Assembly: GCA_958436045.1 (NCBI GenBank)
Contig: CAUBIP010000014.1
Coordinates: 1 to 28,832, forward strand
DNA: 28,832 nt
Direction: 5' to 3'
Source of the DNA: an uncultured Oscillospiraceae bacterium
GTDB lineage: Bacteria; Bacillota; Clostridia; Oscillospirales; Oscillospiraceae
Each line of letters begins with the position of its first letter. Positions within the stretch are counted from its first letter, which is position 1. Positions 1 through 7,913 of the stretch are shown in pieces. Made by a program: the position numbers and the translations under genes. Below the pieces are notes generated by a model, which had not been told where the DNA came from, did not search any database, and worked only from the letters and a program-made list of their open reading frames with translations.

Positions 1-2
1 TG

Positions 3-539
3 ATTTTGCTTGACATTATGCTGCCGGAGGAGGATGGGCTTTCCGTCCTCAAAAAGCTGCGGAGCGCGGCGGCGACAGAGAAGATCCCCGTCATTATGCT
101 GACGGCGAAGAATACAGAGTATGACCGGGTCGTCGGTCTGGACAACGGGGCGGACGATTTTATCTGCAAGCCCTTCGGCATCATGGAGCTGGTCGCCCGG
201 GTGCGGGCGGTGCTGCGGCGGACCCAGCCGGTGGCCGGGAGCAAGAGCTACCGGGTGGGGGGGCTGTATGTCAACCCGTCGGAGCATCTGGTCCAGGTCG
301 AGGGGCAGGATGTGCTGCTGACGTATAAGGAATTTGAAATTCTTTGTTTGCTGCTGGAAAACCAGGGCATGGTCCTGACCCGCAGCGCCCTGATGGACCG
401 GGTCTGGGGCTGTGAGCTGGAGCGGGAGAACCGCACGCTGGACGTACATATCCGCACGCTGCGCGCGAAGCTCGGCCCGATGGGCAAGTGCATCGAGACC
501 GTCCGGGGCATCGGCTATAAGATCAGCGGCGGCGTATGA
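3..539 (+). CDS. Response regulator, OmpR/PhoB family (5' end cut by window)
   Basis: This is the C-terminal part of a two-component response regulator; the N terminus lies before the window. The visible frame opens at I-L-L-D-I-M-L-P, and the Asp at 12-14 is the expected phospho-acceptor. The receiver domain continues through 'MLTAKN' and the conserved Lys of 'CKPFG'. A winged-helix DNA-binding domain follows, with 'LTYKEFEILCLL' and the closing 'VRGIGYKI'. Once phosphorylated by its partner kinase it should bind DNA as a dimer. The kinase gene starts 13 bases after the stop, so the two are one operon. The sequence does not fix the stimulus; PhoB, VicR-like and cell-envelope regulators all look alike at this level. 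Confidence 0.95.
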   Translation: MLLDIMLPEEDGLSVLKKLRSAAATEKIPVIMLTAKNTEYDRVVGLDNGADDFICKPFGIMELVARVRAVLRRTQPVAGSKSYRVGGLYVNPSEHLVQVEGQDVLLTYKEFEILCLLLENQGMVLTRSALMDRVWGCELERENRTLDVHIRTLRAKLGPMGKCIETVRGIGYKISGGV

Positions 540-552
540 GGAAGAAGCGCGT

Positions 553-2190
553 ATGAGAAAGAAGATTTTTGGCAATAGCTTTTTGATCTGCGTGATCGTC
601 CTGGTCCTGTGCGCGGTGCTGTTCGTCGGGGCGATCTACCGGTATTATGAGACGCAGGTCTTTGCGGAGCTGGCGTCGGAGGCGTCCTATGCGGGGCATG
701 GTGTCGAGTGCAGCGGCGTGGCGTATCTGCAGTCGCTCCACCCCGAGGCCCGCATCACCTGGGTGGACGCGAACGGCGATGTGCTCTACGACACCCAGGC
801 CCCGGCGGCCGAGATGGAGAATCACGCCGGGCGGGAAGAAATTCGCCAGGCCCTGGAGACGGGGACGGGAAAAAGCGTCCGGGATTCCAGCACGCTGCTG
901 ACCAATACCCTTTATTACGCCCTGCGGCTGGACGACGGGACGGTCCTCCGCGTTGCCTGCCAGCAGCAGGCGGTTTTGGAGATGCTGCAGCGGATGATCC
1001 AGCCGGTGCTTCTGGGTGTTTTGCTGGCGCTGGCGCTCTCGGCGGCCTTTTCCTACCGGCTGGCCCGGCGCATCACTGGCCCGATCAACGCCATGGACCT
1101 GGACTATCCCACCGCCGCCGGAATTTATCCGGAGCTGCAGCCGCTGCTGACGCGCCTGCAGCAGCAGAACGAGACCATCGGCAGCCAGATGCAGGCCCTG
1201 CGGCGTAGCCAGCAGGAGTTCACTGCCATCACGGAGAATATGCGCGAGGGCTTTCTGCTGGTGGACGCCCAGACGAACGTCCTGGCGGGGAATCACCAGG
1301 CGATGCAGATCTTCGGCGCGGCGGATGGCTTGGAGAATCTGCGCCGCTGCGACTGCCCCCAGCTGCAGCAGACCATCGCCGCGGCCCTGGCCGGGCAGCA
1401 CGGCGAGACGCTGCTGGTCCGCGACAACGTCAGCTGGCAGGTGCTGGCGAACCCGGTGCGGAGCAACGGGCAGCTGGCCGGGGCGGTCATCATTGTCGTC
1501 GATGTGACGGAGCGGGAGCAGCGGGAGCAGCTGCGGCGTGAATTCTCCGCCAATGTCTCCCACGAATTGAAAACGCCGCTGACGTCCATCTCCGGCTTCG
1601 CGGAGCTGATGCGCAGCGGCATGGTCCCGATGGACAAGGTCCAGGAGTTTTCCGGGGATATTTACCGAGAGTCCCAGCGGCTAATCCGGCTGGTGGAGGA
1701 TATTATCCAGCTCTCCTCTTTGGATGAGGCGGCGGTGCCGCTGGAGCGGGAGACGGTCGATCTCTATGACCTGGCCGACGCCTGCCTGGCCAATCTGCAG
1801 CCGGTTGCGGAAAAGCAGCATGTAACGCTGCAGCTATCGGGGACGCATGAGACGGTCCGCGGGGTCTGGCAAATTCTCAATGAGATGGTCTATAACCTCT
1901 GCGACAACGCCATCAAATACAACAAGCCCGGCGGCAGCGTCCGGGTGGACGTCGGGCGGCAGGGGAGCCATGTGCAGCTGCGGGTGGCGGACACGGGCAT
2001 CGGCATCCCCTATGCCCACCAGAGCCGCGTCTTTGAGCGCTTCTACCGGGTGGACAAGAGTCACTCCAAGCAGATTGGCGGGACGGGCCTGGGCCTGTCC
2101 ATCGTCAAGCACGGGGCGCAATACCACAACGCCCGCCTGGCGCTGCACAGCACGCCGGGGCAGGGGACCGAGATTACGATCGTATTTTAG
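553..2190 (+). CDS. Sensor histidine kinase with PAS and HisKA/HATPase domains (PhoR/WalK-like)
   Basis: A membrane sensor kinase of 545 residues. The ATG at 553 is preferred because GAGGAAG sits just upstream and the protein then begins M-R-K-K followed directly by TM1 (about 7-29). An extracytoplasmic segment runs to about 145, followed by TM2 (about 147-170). Only a short HAMP-like stretch ('RRITGPINAM') is visible. A PAS-like region spans about 225-325 ('MREGFLLVDAQTNVL'). The HisKA box 'VSHELKTPLTSISGF' carries the phospho-accepting His337. The N box 'NLCDNAIKYN' (about 448), G1 'DTGIGIP' and G2 'GTGLGLS' (about 511) complete the ATPase. It should phosphorylate the regulator just upstream. 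The layout matches PhoR/WalK-type kinases, but the signal is unknown. Confidence 0.95.
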   Translation: MRKKIFGNSFLICVIVLVLCAVLFVGAIYRYYETQVFAELASEASYAGHGVECSGVAYLQSLHPEARITWVDANGDVLYDTQAPAAEMENHAGREEIRQALETGTGKSVRDSSTLLTNTLYYALRLDDGTVLRVACQQQAVLEMLQRMIQPVLLGVLLALALSAAFSYRLARRITGPINAMDLDYPTAAGIYPELQPLLTRLQQQNETIGSQMQALRRSQQEFTAITENMREGFLLVDAQTNVLAGNHQAMQIFGAADGLENLRRCDCPQLQQTIAAALAGQHGETLLVRDNVSWQVLANPVRSNGQLAGAVIIVVDVTEREQREQLRREFSANVSHELKTPLTSISGFAELMRSGMVPMDKVQEFSGDIYRESQRLIRLVEDIIQLSSLDEAAVPLERETVDLYDLADACLANLQPVAEKQHVTLQLSGTHETVRGVWQILNEMVYNLCDNAIKYNKPGGSVRVDVGRQGSHVQLRVADTGIGIPYAHQSRVFERFYRVDKSHSKQIGGTGLGLSIVKHGAQYHNARLALHSTPGQGTEITIVF

Positions 2191-2198
2191 GAGGGCTT

Positions 2199-2858
2199 AT
2201 GATCACGTACGAACAAGTCAAGCAGGACCCCGCCATCCGGACCTATATCCAGAAGGCGGATGAATCTCTGCGGGTGCTGGGCTTCACGGAGCACAGCTTT
2301 GCCCATGTGGGCATCGTCGCGGCCAATGCCAGCTATATTTTAAGGACGCTGGATTATCCCGCACGGGAGATCGAACTGGTGCAGATCGCCGCGCATCTGC
2401 ATGATATCGGCAATCTGGTCAACCGGGTCGACCACTCCCAGTCGGGGGCCGTCATGGCCTTCCGGCTGCTGGATCACCTGGGGATGGAACCGGCGGAAAT
2501 TTCAGAGATCGTCACGGCCATCGGCAACCACGACGAGGGGACGGGCAAGCCCGTCAGCCCCATGGCGGCGGCGCTGATCTTAGCGGATAAATCCGATGTC
2601 CGCCGCAGCCGCGTCCGGAACCAGGATATCGCCGCCTTTGATATCCACGACCGGGTGAATTACTCCGTCAAAAAGGCGGAGCTGAAGATCAACGAGACGA
2701 AGACGCTGATTAAGCTCAAGCTGGTCGTCGATACCCGCTATGGCTCGGTGATGGATTATTTTGAGATCTTTATGCAGCGGATGCTCCTGTGCCGCAAGGC
2801 CGCCGAAGAACTGGGGCTGCACTTTAAGTTTATGATCAATGAGCAGCAGCTGGTTTGA
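2199..2858 (+). CDS. HD-domain phosphohydrolase
   Basis: A soluble 219-residue protein of the metal-dependent HD phosphohydrolase superfamily. Metal ligands are visible in order: His36, the His68-Asp69 doublet in 'HLHDIGN', His111-Asp112 in 'NHDEG', and Asp130 in 'ADKSDVRRSR'. No second catalytic or sensory domain is present. The start is supported by AGGAGGG immediately before the ATG, and the gene begins 8 bases after the kinase stop. It is therefore probably the third gene of the two-component operon. The substrate cannot be read from sequence; nucleotides or nucleotide second messengers are usual for the superfamily. Co-transcription suggests a role in the same response, which is inference. 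Confidence 0.85.
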   Translation: MITYEQVKQDPAIRTYIQKADESLRVLGFTEHSFAHVGIVAANASYILRTLDYPAREIELVQIAAHLHDIGNLVNRVDHSQSGAVMAFRLLDHLGMEPAEISEIVTAIGNHDEGTGKPVSPMAAALILADKSDVRRSRVRNQDIAAFDIHDRVNYSVKKAELKINETKTLIKLKLVVDTRYGSVMDYFEIFMQRMLLCRKAAEELGLHFKFMINEQQLV

Positions 2859-2865
2859 GGGGGAT

Positions 2866-3085
2866 TGTGCCTCGCTGCACGCGGCATTTTCACGCCGTTG
2901 GCGTGAAAATGCCACACTTTCGAGCCGTAAAGTATTTTTGTCGACGTATGCGCTGCATGGCTTCGACTTAGCCAAACGCGCAATGCTTTGCGCGTTTGGA
3001 ATCTCACCCACTTGCCGCCGGGGAAAATGATTTTGACTTTATTTGCGCCGTGCGCGGCGCAAACGCTGCGCGGCTTTTTTGCGGG
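2866..3085 (+). repeat. Interspersed palindromic repeat, copy A
   Basis: This non-coding element fills most of the 283-base gap between the HD gene and spoIIR. Its part at about 2931-3080 matches the reverse complement of about 14591-14741 nearly base for base by eye. Shared landmarks are an AGTATTTTT run, CGACGTATGCGCTGCATGG, a GCGCGTTTGG arm, and TCTCACCCACTTGCCGCCGG. Hairpins inside it: a perfect 14-bp stem at 2883-2896/2900-2913, a CCAAACGCGC/GCGCGTTTGG pair at about 2972-2999, and TTTGCGCCG/CGGCGCAAA at about 3043-3064. It ends in a GGCTTTTTT tract. No reading frame makes sense, so it looks like a mobile or structured RNA/DNA element rather than a gene. Confidence 0.8.
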
Positions 3086-3141
3086 CTGTGTGGTTTTGTG
3101 GGGGATGCGGGGAGCTTTTGCGCTGCTTTTTTGGCGCTTTT

Positions 3142-3774
3142 TTAGTTGCCTGCCAATAGGGCGCGGAGCTGGGTGAGCCATTCCAGGAGCTTGAATTCGG
3201 GTTGGTAGCGGGGGTTTTCTTCGGTCATGAGGGCAAGCTCGTCGCTGGTCAGGCCGGCGCTGGTGGCGACGGTGCGGAGGTCCTCACTTTCGGCGGCGGT
3301 GCAGAGGGTCGGGAAGACGACGCACCACCAGTTGCGCCCGGCGGCTTCGCCCAGCTCGACCCGGAGGGAGGTATAGGTCCCGGCGGGGAGGGAGAACGTC
3401 GGGTACAGCCGCGTTGGGAAGCGCTCTTTGCAGAGGCGGACGGCAACAGAGCAGGTGGCTTGGCCCGCTTGCCGGAGCGCGGCTTCGGCTGCGGCCTGGA
3501 TGCCTGCAAGCTCGCCCTGCAGCGCGGCGGCGGCTTCTTCCTGGGTGGCGCAGGCGTCCGTCAGGGGGGCGATGGCCGCCAGGACGGCGTCCCGGACCTG
3601 GAGCTTGACGGCTTGGTCCGATGTCGTATTGGAATTGGCGACGACATGCAGCCGGATCAGCTTCCCCGCCAGCGCCTCCTGCCGCTGCACCAGTGCCAGC
3701 GCCGCAAACAGCGCCAGGGTGATGGCGAGTAAGTACAAAATGCTGCGTAAGGTCGTATTTTTTCGGTGAATCAT
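3142..3774 (-). CDS. spoIIR: Stage II sporulation protein R
   Basis: SpoIIR is the forespore-made signal protein that triggers SpoIIGA to process pro-sigma-E in the mother cell. The 210-residue product starts at the ATG at 3774, after GGAAAG, and opens with a basic tail and one signal/anchor helix (about 11-32). Family hallmarks follow: 'LIRLHVVANSNT' with 'VRDAVL', and near the C terminus 'GRNWWCVVFPTLC'. The length fits the family. The gene stands alone between repeat-rich gaps, and no sigma-F-type promoter could be fixed with confidence. Its presence is the main evidence that the organism forms endospores. Confidence 0.93.
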   Translation of the reverse strand: MIHRKNTTLRSILYLLAITLALFAALALVQRQEALAGKLIRLHVVANSNTTSDQAVKLQVRDAVLAAIAPLTDACATQEEAAAALQGELAGIQAAAEAALRQAGQATCSVAVRLCKERFPTRLYPTFSLPAGTYTSLRVELGEAAGRNWWCVVFPTLCTAAESEDLRTVATSAGLTSDELALMTEENPRYQPEFKLLEWLTQLRALLAGN

Positions 3775-4120
3775 GCGAGCTTTCCTTTCCGGGCCGCCGC
3801 GTTTTCTGTGGGGACTCCCAGCGCTGCGCGGCCTTGTGTTCTTGCTAGGAGGATACCCAGAAAATGAGGGGAGCAAACGGGGCGGGAAGGAAATTTTTGT
3901 TGTGAAGGCCACTGACTACGGTGGCCCCAAGCTACCTCCGCACTCCGTAAGCTACAGCGAAGCGGCAAGCGGTTTGCTCACCAGCCTACAGGGCACGGAT
4001 GCAGTTACAAATCTATCTGGAACCCCGTACAGTGTGCGGCTGTAGTTTCGACGTCGTAAACAGGGGGGAGAGATCCAAGGGCGGGGGGACCGCCCCCCGC
4101 CTTTGGCGGCGTCTTTCTTC

Positions 4121-4156
4121 CCCGACTCTTTCTTCGCTGGTGAAGAAAGAATCGGG
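4121..4156. repeat. Long inverted repeat, 15-bp arms
   Basis: CCCGACTCTTTCTTC pairs with GAAGAAAGAATCGGG across a 6-base loop, with one mismatch. It lies next to a second GC hairpin at 4081-4100 in gene-free DNA. No T-run follows on either strand, so it is not a typical terminator for spoIIR or the DUF378 gene. Confidence 0.7.
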
Positions 4157-4197
4157 CCCCCGGAGGGCGGTAGCTGGTTTGTCTGGTAGATATTGGT

Positions 4198-4475
4198 TTG
4201 TGGAAATTTGCAAGTTTGTTTTTAAAGCCTGGCGTAGTCAAGTGCTGCGCTGCGCTTGCGCTCTTGGAGTCTCACCCATGCACAAGGGAGCCTTTGGAGC
4301 GCAGCATTGCAAGGGGGAGCAGTGCAGCCTTTCAGCAAAACCCCTCGGTCACGGCTTTGCCGCGACAGCTCCCCTTTCAGGGGAGCCTTGGGCTTGTGCG
4401 CTGCACCGGGTGCACAATGGCCCTTCGGTGCTTGGTACCGAAGGGCTCAGCGCGGGTGCGGTGCGGGCTGCGGGG
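4198..4475 (+). repeat. Interspersed palindromic repeat, diverged copy C
   Basis: A 25-base core at 4254-4278 (GCTTGCGC, two variable bases, then TTGGAGTCTCACCCA) matches the same core in copy B (14659-14683, minus strand) and, with more differences, copy A (2985-3010). GTCAAG upstream corresponds to the arm before the core in the other copies. Downstream the sequence differs: it contains AGCTCCCC/GGGGAGC and GCCCTTCGGT/ACCGAAGGGC hairpins. This is therefore a related or composite element. The outer borders given are estimates. Confidence 0.55.
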
Positions 4476-4679
4476 TCAGCTTTCGTTGCTGCTGCCGCGT
4501 TTGCGGAACAGCAGGCTGATGCACCAGAGGCCGGCGAGGCCGACGAGGGTGTAGACGATGCGGGAGACGACGGCGGTCTGGCCGCCGAAAATCCAGGCGA
4601 CGAGGTCAAATTTGAAAATGCCGACCAGGCCCCAATTCAGGGAGCCGATGATGGAAAGAATCAGTGCGATGGTATCCAT
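4476..4679 (-). CDS. DUF378 family small membrane protein
   Basis: A 67-residue integral membrane protein. The ATG at 4679 is chosen because GGAGG lies 11 bases upstream; the in-frame TTG further upstream would put that SD inside the gene. Two hydrophobic helices are visible: 'IALILSIIGSLNWGLVGIF' and 'VSRIVYTLVGLAGLWCISLLF', joined by 'DLVAWIFGGQT'. The N-W-G-L and Y-T-L-V-G-L-A-G motifs are diagnostic of DUF378 (PF04070). The C terminus is basic and then polar. The family has no established function. The gene is monocistronic and flanked by repeat-rich DNA. Confidence 0.88.
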   Translation of the reverse strand: MDTIALILSIIGSLNWGLVGIFKFDLVAWIFGGQTAVVSRIVYTLVGLAGLWCISLLFRKRGSSNES

Positions 4680-4837
4680 AGCTTGTGTAACCTCCAATTT
4701 TTTTACGATGCTCCTAGTATCTCCAATTCCGAGGGAATTATCCGGCGGCGCGGGGCGCGGGGCGAATTTCTGCTCAGCGAACCCCGCTTCGCAGCTAAAA
4801 ATTTATTAGCTTTGACAAAATTTTTTGCAAAAAGCAC

Positions 4838-4866
4838 TTTGCAAAGGCGGGAATTTGGTGTATACT
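4838..4866 (+). promoter_or_regulatory. Promoter for the DUF1015-ispE operon
   Basis: A -35 TTTGCA at 4838-4843 and a -10 TATACT at 4861-4866 are separated by 17 bases. The start codon is about 65 bases downstream. A better-looking TTGACA at 4812 is too far from this -10 to pair with it. Confidence 0.6.
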
Positions 4867-4931
4867 GGAATTGGCCATGACGCGGCCCTGCGCCGCAGCC
4901 AGAAATCTTGTGAAGAAAGGTTGTTTTCACG

Positions 4932-6173
4932 ATGAATGCATTTTTACCCGCTGATATCCTGTTCCCTCAGGTAGAGGACATCTCCAAGTGGGCGGTGATC
5001 GCCTGCGATCAGTTCACTTCTGACCCGGCTTACTGGGAAAGAGTCCGCAAGAACGCCGAGGGTTCTCCCTCTACCATTAACCTGATCCTGCCGGAGGCCG
5101 AGCTGGGCACGGAGCAGGAGGCCGCCCATACGGCTGTCATCAACAAGACCATGGCCGAGTACCTGAACAAGAACATTTTCAAGACGTATCCCCATTCCCT
5201 GGTTTATGTTGAGCGTACCCTGGAAAACGGCAGCATCCGCAAGGGCCTGGTCGGCATGGTCGACCTGGACGCGTATGACTACTCCACCGGCTCCACCTCC
5301 GCCATTCGTGCGACGGAGCGGACGGTCGTTGAGCGCATCCCGCCCCGCCAGCGGGTCCGCCGGGACGCTCCCATCGAGCTGCCCCATATCCTGATGCTCT
5401 GCGACGATCATAAGAAAGAGCTCATCGAGCCCATCGGCGCGAAGAAGGATTCCCTGGTCAAGCTGTATGACTTCGACCTGATGGAAGATGGCGGCCACAT
5501 CGCCGGTTGGCTGGTCGACGGCAAGAATGCCGACGAATTCGAGGCCGTTCTGGCAAACTACACCGCCCATGTCGGCGAGAAGTACGAAGGCCTCAAGGGC
5601 ACGCCGATGGTCTTCGCTGTTGGCGATGGCAACCACTCCCTGGCCACGGCCAAGTCCTGCTATGAGGAGCTCAAGGCGCAGAACCCCGGCGTCGATCTGA
5701 GCAACCATCCCGCCCGCTTCGCGCTGGTCGAGCTGGAGAATATTCACGATGAGGCCCAGGTCTTTGAGCCCATCCACCGCGTCGTCGCAGGCACGGATCC
5801 CAAGAAGCTCCTGGCTGAGCTGCAGGCGACCTGGTGCGCCGAGGGCGGCTTCCCCGTCAAGTGGTACATCGGCGAGGAGAGCGGCACGATCTACCTCGAC
5901 AAGGCAAAGAGCGAGCTGGCCGTCGGCGCGCTGCAGGGCTTCCTGGATGCGTATCTGAAGGACAACGCCGGCGAAGTCGACTACATCCATGACGACGACG
6001 CGCTGATCTCCCTGGCCAAGCAGCCCGGCTCCATCGGCTTCCTGCTGCCTGCCATGGAAAAGAGCCAGCTGTTCCGCGGCGTCATCGCCGACGGCATCCT
6101 GCCCCGGAAGACATTCTCCATGGGCCACGCCCGCGAGAAGCGCTACTACCTGGAAGGCAGAAAGATCAAGTAA
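4932..6173 (+). CDS. DUF1015 domain protein (SerK/SbnI-related)
   Basis: A soluble 413-residue DUF1015 protein. The family includes the ADP-dependent free serine kinase SerK and the staphylococcal SbnI, so a small-molecule kinase activity is possible; that is family knowledge, not proof for this protein. Recognisable segments are the N-terminal 'PADILFPQVEDISKWAVIACDQFTSDPAYW', given here only to about residue 34, then 'IELPHILMLCDDHKK', 'FAVGDGNHSLATAKSCYEEL' and 'NIHDEAQVFEPIHRVV'. Only part of each is diagnostic; 'GDGNHS' is the clearest motif. SD AGAAAGG precedes the ATG by about 11 bases. The stop overlaps the ispE start by one base (TAATG), implying translational coupling. The codon choice is regular, in keeping with good expression. 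Confidence 0.85.
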   Translation: MNAFLPADILFPQVEDISKWAVIACDQFTSDPAYWERVRKNAEGSPSTINLILPEAELGTEQEAAHTAVINKTMAEYLNKNIFKTYPHSLVYVERTLENGSIRKGLVGMVDLDAYDYSTGSTSAIRATERTVVERIPPRQRVRRDAPIELPHILMLCDDHKKELIEPIGAKKDSLVKLYDFDLMEDGGHIAGWLVDGKNADEFEAVLANYTAHVGEKYEGLKGTPMVFAVGDGNHSLATAKSCYEELKAQNPGVDLSNHPARFALVELENIHDEAQVFEPIHRVVAGTDPKKLLAELQATWCAEGGFPVKWYIGEESGTIYLDKAKSELAVGALQGFLDAYLKDNAGEVDYIHDDDALISLAKQPGSIGFLLPAMEKSQLFRGVIADGILPRKTFSMGHAREKRYYLEGRKIK

Positions 6174-7069
6174 TGCAATTTGTGACGGAACAAGCGCCGG
6201 GGAAGCTCAATCTGGCGCTGGACGTCCTTTCCAAACGGCCCGACGGGTATCATGAGATGCGGATGCTGATGCAGACGGTCAGCCTCTGCGATACCGTCAC
6301 GCTCCGCCTGACGCCGTCCGGCCCGTGGCAGCTGACCTGCTGCGACGAGGCCGGGCAGCCCGGGCGGCTGCCCCAGGGGCCGGAGAATTTGGCGTATCGC
6401 GCGGCGGAGCTCTTCTGCCGCGCGATCGGTCATTTTCCGGAAGGGCTCTCCATCGAGATCACGAAGCGCATCCCCATGCAGGCTGGGATGGCCGGGGGCA
6501 GCGCCGACGCCGCTGCCGTCCTGCGGGGGCTGAACCGGCTCTATGGCGGGGCGCTTTCCCAGGCGCAGCTCCTGGACCTGGCGGCCCAGCTAGGCAGCGA
6601 CGTGCCCTACTGCGTTCTCGGCGGGACGATGCTTGCCGAGGGACGCGGCGAGATTTTAACGCCCTGGCCACGGCTTCCCAGCTGCGGCTTTGTCCTGTGC
6701 AAGCCAGCGTTTTCCTGCCCGACCGTCGCGCTCTTCGCCGCGCTGGACGCGGCACAGCGCGCAGCGGCGGCGCGTGCAGATGCTGTGCGGCGGCCGGATT
6801 TTGCGGCGCTGCGGGGGGCGTTGGAGCGCGGCGACCTGACGGCGCTGGGGCGGGGGCTTTGCAATGTCTTTGGGCCGGTGCTGGCACAGCGACACCCGGA
6901 GGTGCTGGCGCTGCAGGATGCGTTGCTGGCCTCCGGCGCCCTGGGCGCGCAGCTCACGGGCACCGGCTCCGTTGTCTTTGGGCTGTACCCGACGGTCGAC
7001 GCAGCGCGTGACGCTGCGGACCGGCTACGCGTAGACGATGCGAGAATTTTTGTGGTAGGGCCTGTTTGA
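6173..7069 (+). CDS. ispE: 4-diphosphocytidyl-2-C-methyl-D-erythritol kinase
   Basis: IspE phosphorylates CDP-methylerythritol at the 2-hydroxyl with ATP in the non-mevalonate (MEP) isoprenoid pathway in the cytosol. The 298-residue length is normal. Motifs in order: N-terminal 'APGKLNLALDV' with 'RPDGYHE', the GHMP-kinase ATP loop 'PMQAGMAGGSADAA' (about 101-114), 'GSDVPYCVLGGTMLAEGRG', and C-terminal 'LTGTGSVVFG'. It starts inside the stop codon of the DUF1015 gene and is followed by a strong terminator, so these two genes make up the operon. No other MEP pathway gene is in the window. Confidence 0.95.
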   Translation: MQFVTEQAPGKLNLALDVLSKRPDGYHEMRMLMQTVSLCDTVTLRLTPSGPWQLTCCDEAGQPGRLPQGPENLAYRAAELFCRAIGHFPEGLSIEITKRIPMQAGMAGGSADAAAVLRGLNRLYGGALSQAQLLDLAAQLGSDVPYCVLGGTMLAEGRGEILTPWPRLPSCGFVLCKPAFSCPTVALFAALDAAQRAAAARADAVRRPDFAALRGALERGDLTALGRGLCNVFGPVLAQRHPEVLALQDALLASGALGAQLTGTGSVVFGLYPTVDAARDAADRLRVDDARIFVVGPV

Positions 7070-7094
7070 AGCAGGCGCTACCTTGAAAAACGCG

Positions 7095-7129
7095 AATCCC
7101 ATACCGGTGTGAGCCGGTATGGGATTTTT
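7095..7129 (+). terminator. Rho-independent terminator after ispE
   Basis: A perfect 13-bp stem, AATCCCATACCGG/CCGGTATGGGATT, with a 6-base loop ends in a T-run. It begins 25 bases after the ispE stop. Confidence 0.92.
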
Positions 7130-7320
7130 GTGTTGGGGGGCGCGCAGTCTCAGCGCAGCACCGCTCGGTCGGTTTTTAGAGGAAGGGCTGCGCTTATATC
7201 AGGTGGCCGCCTCCTTTCGACCTTAGACAGCATACAATAATCGCAAGGGAAATCACATGGCGATTCCCTTGTGCTTTGGCAAGAAATCAGGCGGACGCCG
7301 CAGCGCTCGCCTTTCTTTAC

Positions 7321-7494
7321 AGTTGGTCATTCATTTTGTAGCCGATCCCCCAGATGGTCAGGATGTACTTGGATGCGTCCGGGTCAGGCTCGATCTTTTT
7401 CCGCGGCTTTCGGATAGGCAGCACCTCGCCACGGTATGCAGCATAGCCGCAGCGGGAAACAACGTGGGCAATGTCGCCCTTCATAATCATTGGA
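7321..7494 (-). pseudogene. Remnant of a response-regulator C terminus (winged helix)
   Basis: Read on the minus strand, this segment encodes 'RKKIEPDPDASKYIL' then 'TIWGIGYKMNDQL' and a stop. That is the typical end of an OmpR-type DNA-binding domain (R-K-K-I-E-P-D-P ... W-G-I-G-Y). Upstream in the same frame lies 'GYAAYRGEVLPIRKP', which resembles a degraded V-H-I-R-R-L helix. The receiver domain and most of the winged helix are absent. The frame is shifted relative to the ATPase fragment that abuts it. This is a fragment of a lost regulator, not a functional gene. Confidence 0.65.
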
Positions 7495-7806
7495 ATCCCG
7501 GAAGTAAGTGAGGTTCACCTTGGGCTTTGCGTAGGCGTAGTTCTTGACCAGCTTCATCACAACATAATTCTCGTAGTCATGACCGCTTGCAGCGCCGTTT
7601 CGCAGCGTATCCGGTGTTAGCCACATGGAAAGATACGCGCATAGCCCTGTATCGCAGAAATACAGCTTCGGTGTTTTGCTGAGGCGTTTGAGTTCGTTGT
7701 TGGAATAGGGGGAAAGCAGATAGATGATGTTTAGTCCCACGAGAATTTTCAGCCACTCTTTTGCGGTACTCGGTGCAATGCCGCCCGCCTCGGTAGCATG
7801 CCGTAT
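7495..7806 (-). pseudogene. Remnant of a DUF4143-type AAA+ ATPase
   Basis: On the minus strand the frame reads 'GGIAPSTAKEWLKILV', 'LNIIYLLSPYSNNELKRL', 'KTPKLYFCDTGLCAYL' and 'GHDYENYVVMKLVKNYAY', ending in 'LTYFRDSN'. This matches the winged-helix/DUF4143 region of ATPases that usually run to about 400 residues (Walker-type AAA domain first). The whole ATPase domain is missing: a stop lies just upstream at about 7808. After 'YFRDSN', where the family continues toward its nuclease-like end, the homology stops and another gene's fragment begins. The ATPase gene was truncated at both ends. Confidence 0.8.
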
Positions 7807-7877
7807 TTTTCAGGGATTAGAAATCCCTAAGTTGCGCCGTCTTTGCCGGGAAATGTTTAGTATTTGTGCGAAAAAGG

Positions 7878-7913
7878 CCCGCTGTGTAGAGGGGGAAGGC
7901 CCTACACAGCGGG
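7878..7913 (-). terminator. Terminator of the mntR operon (hairpin, bidirectional T-runs)
   Basis: A perfect 12-bp stem, CCCGCTGTGTAG/CTACACAGCGGG, with a 12-base loop. On the minus strand it is followed by CCTTTTT, and on plus by TGTTTTTT. It starts about 20 bases after the stop of the 46-residue gene. Confidence 0.9.

Larger units (their letters stand above)
3775..4475. other. 701-base gene-free stretch, palindrome-rich
   Basis: The spoIIR ribosome-binding site lies at the left edge. I see no credible gene: the long frames here run through hairpins and lack ribosome-binding sites. The stretch holds several inverted repeats. GCGGGGGG/CCCCCCGC is at 4081-4100, with a 4-base loop. A 15-bp arm pair with one mismatch is at 4121-4135/4142-4156. 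AGCTCCCC/GGGGAGC is at about 4368-4386, and GCCCTTCGGT/ACCGAAGGGC is at 4420-4446. The right part also contains repeat copy C. It looks like stacked non-autonomous elements. Confidence 0.6.

Noticed and set aside
4812..4866. TTGACA at 4812 paired with TATACT at 4861
   Set aside because: The spacing of 43 bases is far too long; TTTGCA at 4838 is used instead.
3999..4880. A 293-codon plus-strand frame
   Set aside because: It runs through repeat copy C, several hairpins, the antisense DUF378 gene and a promoter, with no SD.
4944..6128. A 394-codon minus-strand frame
   Set aside because: It is antisense to the DUF1015 gene, which has motifs, promoter and SD; the protein is low-complexity shadow sequence.
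7246..7273. CAAGGGAA/TTCCCTTG pair as an insertion sequence end
   Set aside because: It is a local hairpin with no transposase, partner end or target duplication seen.
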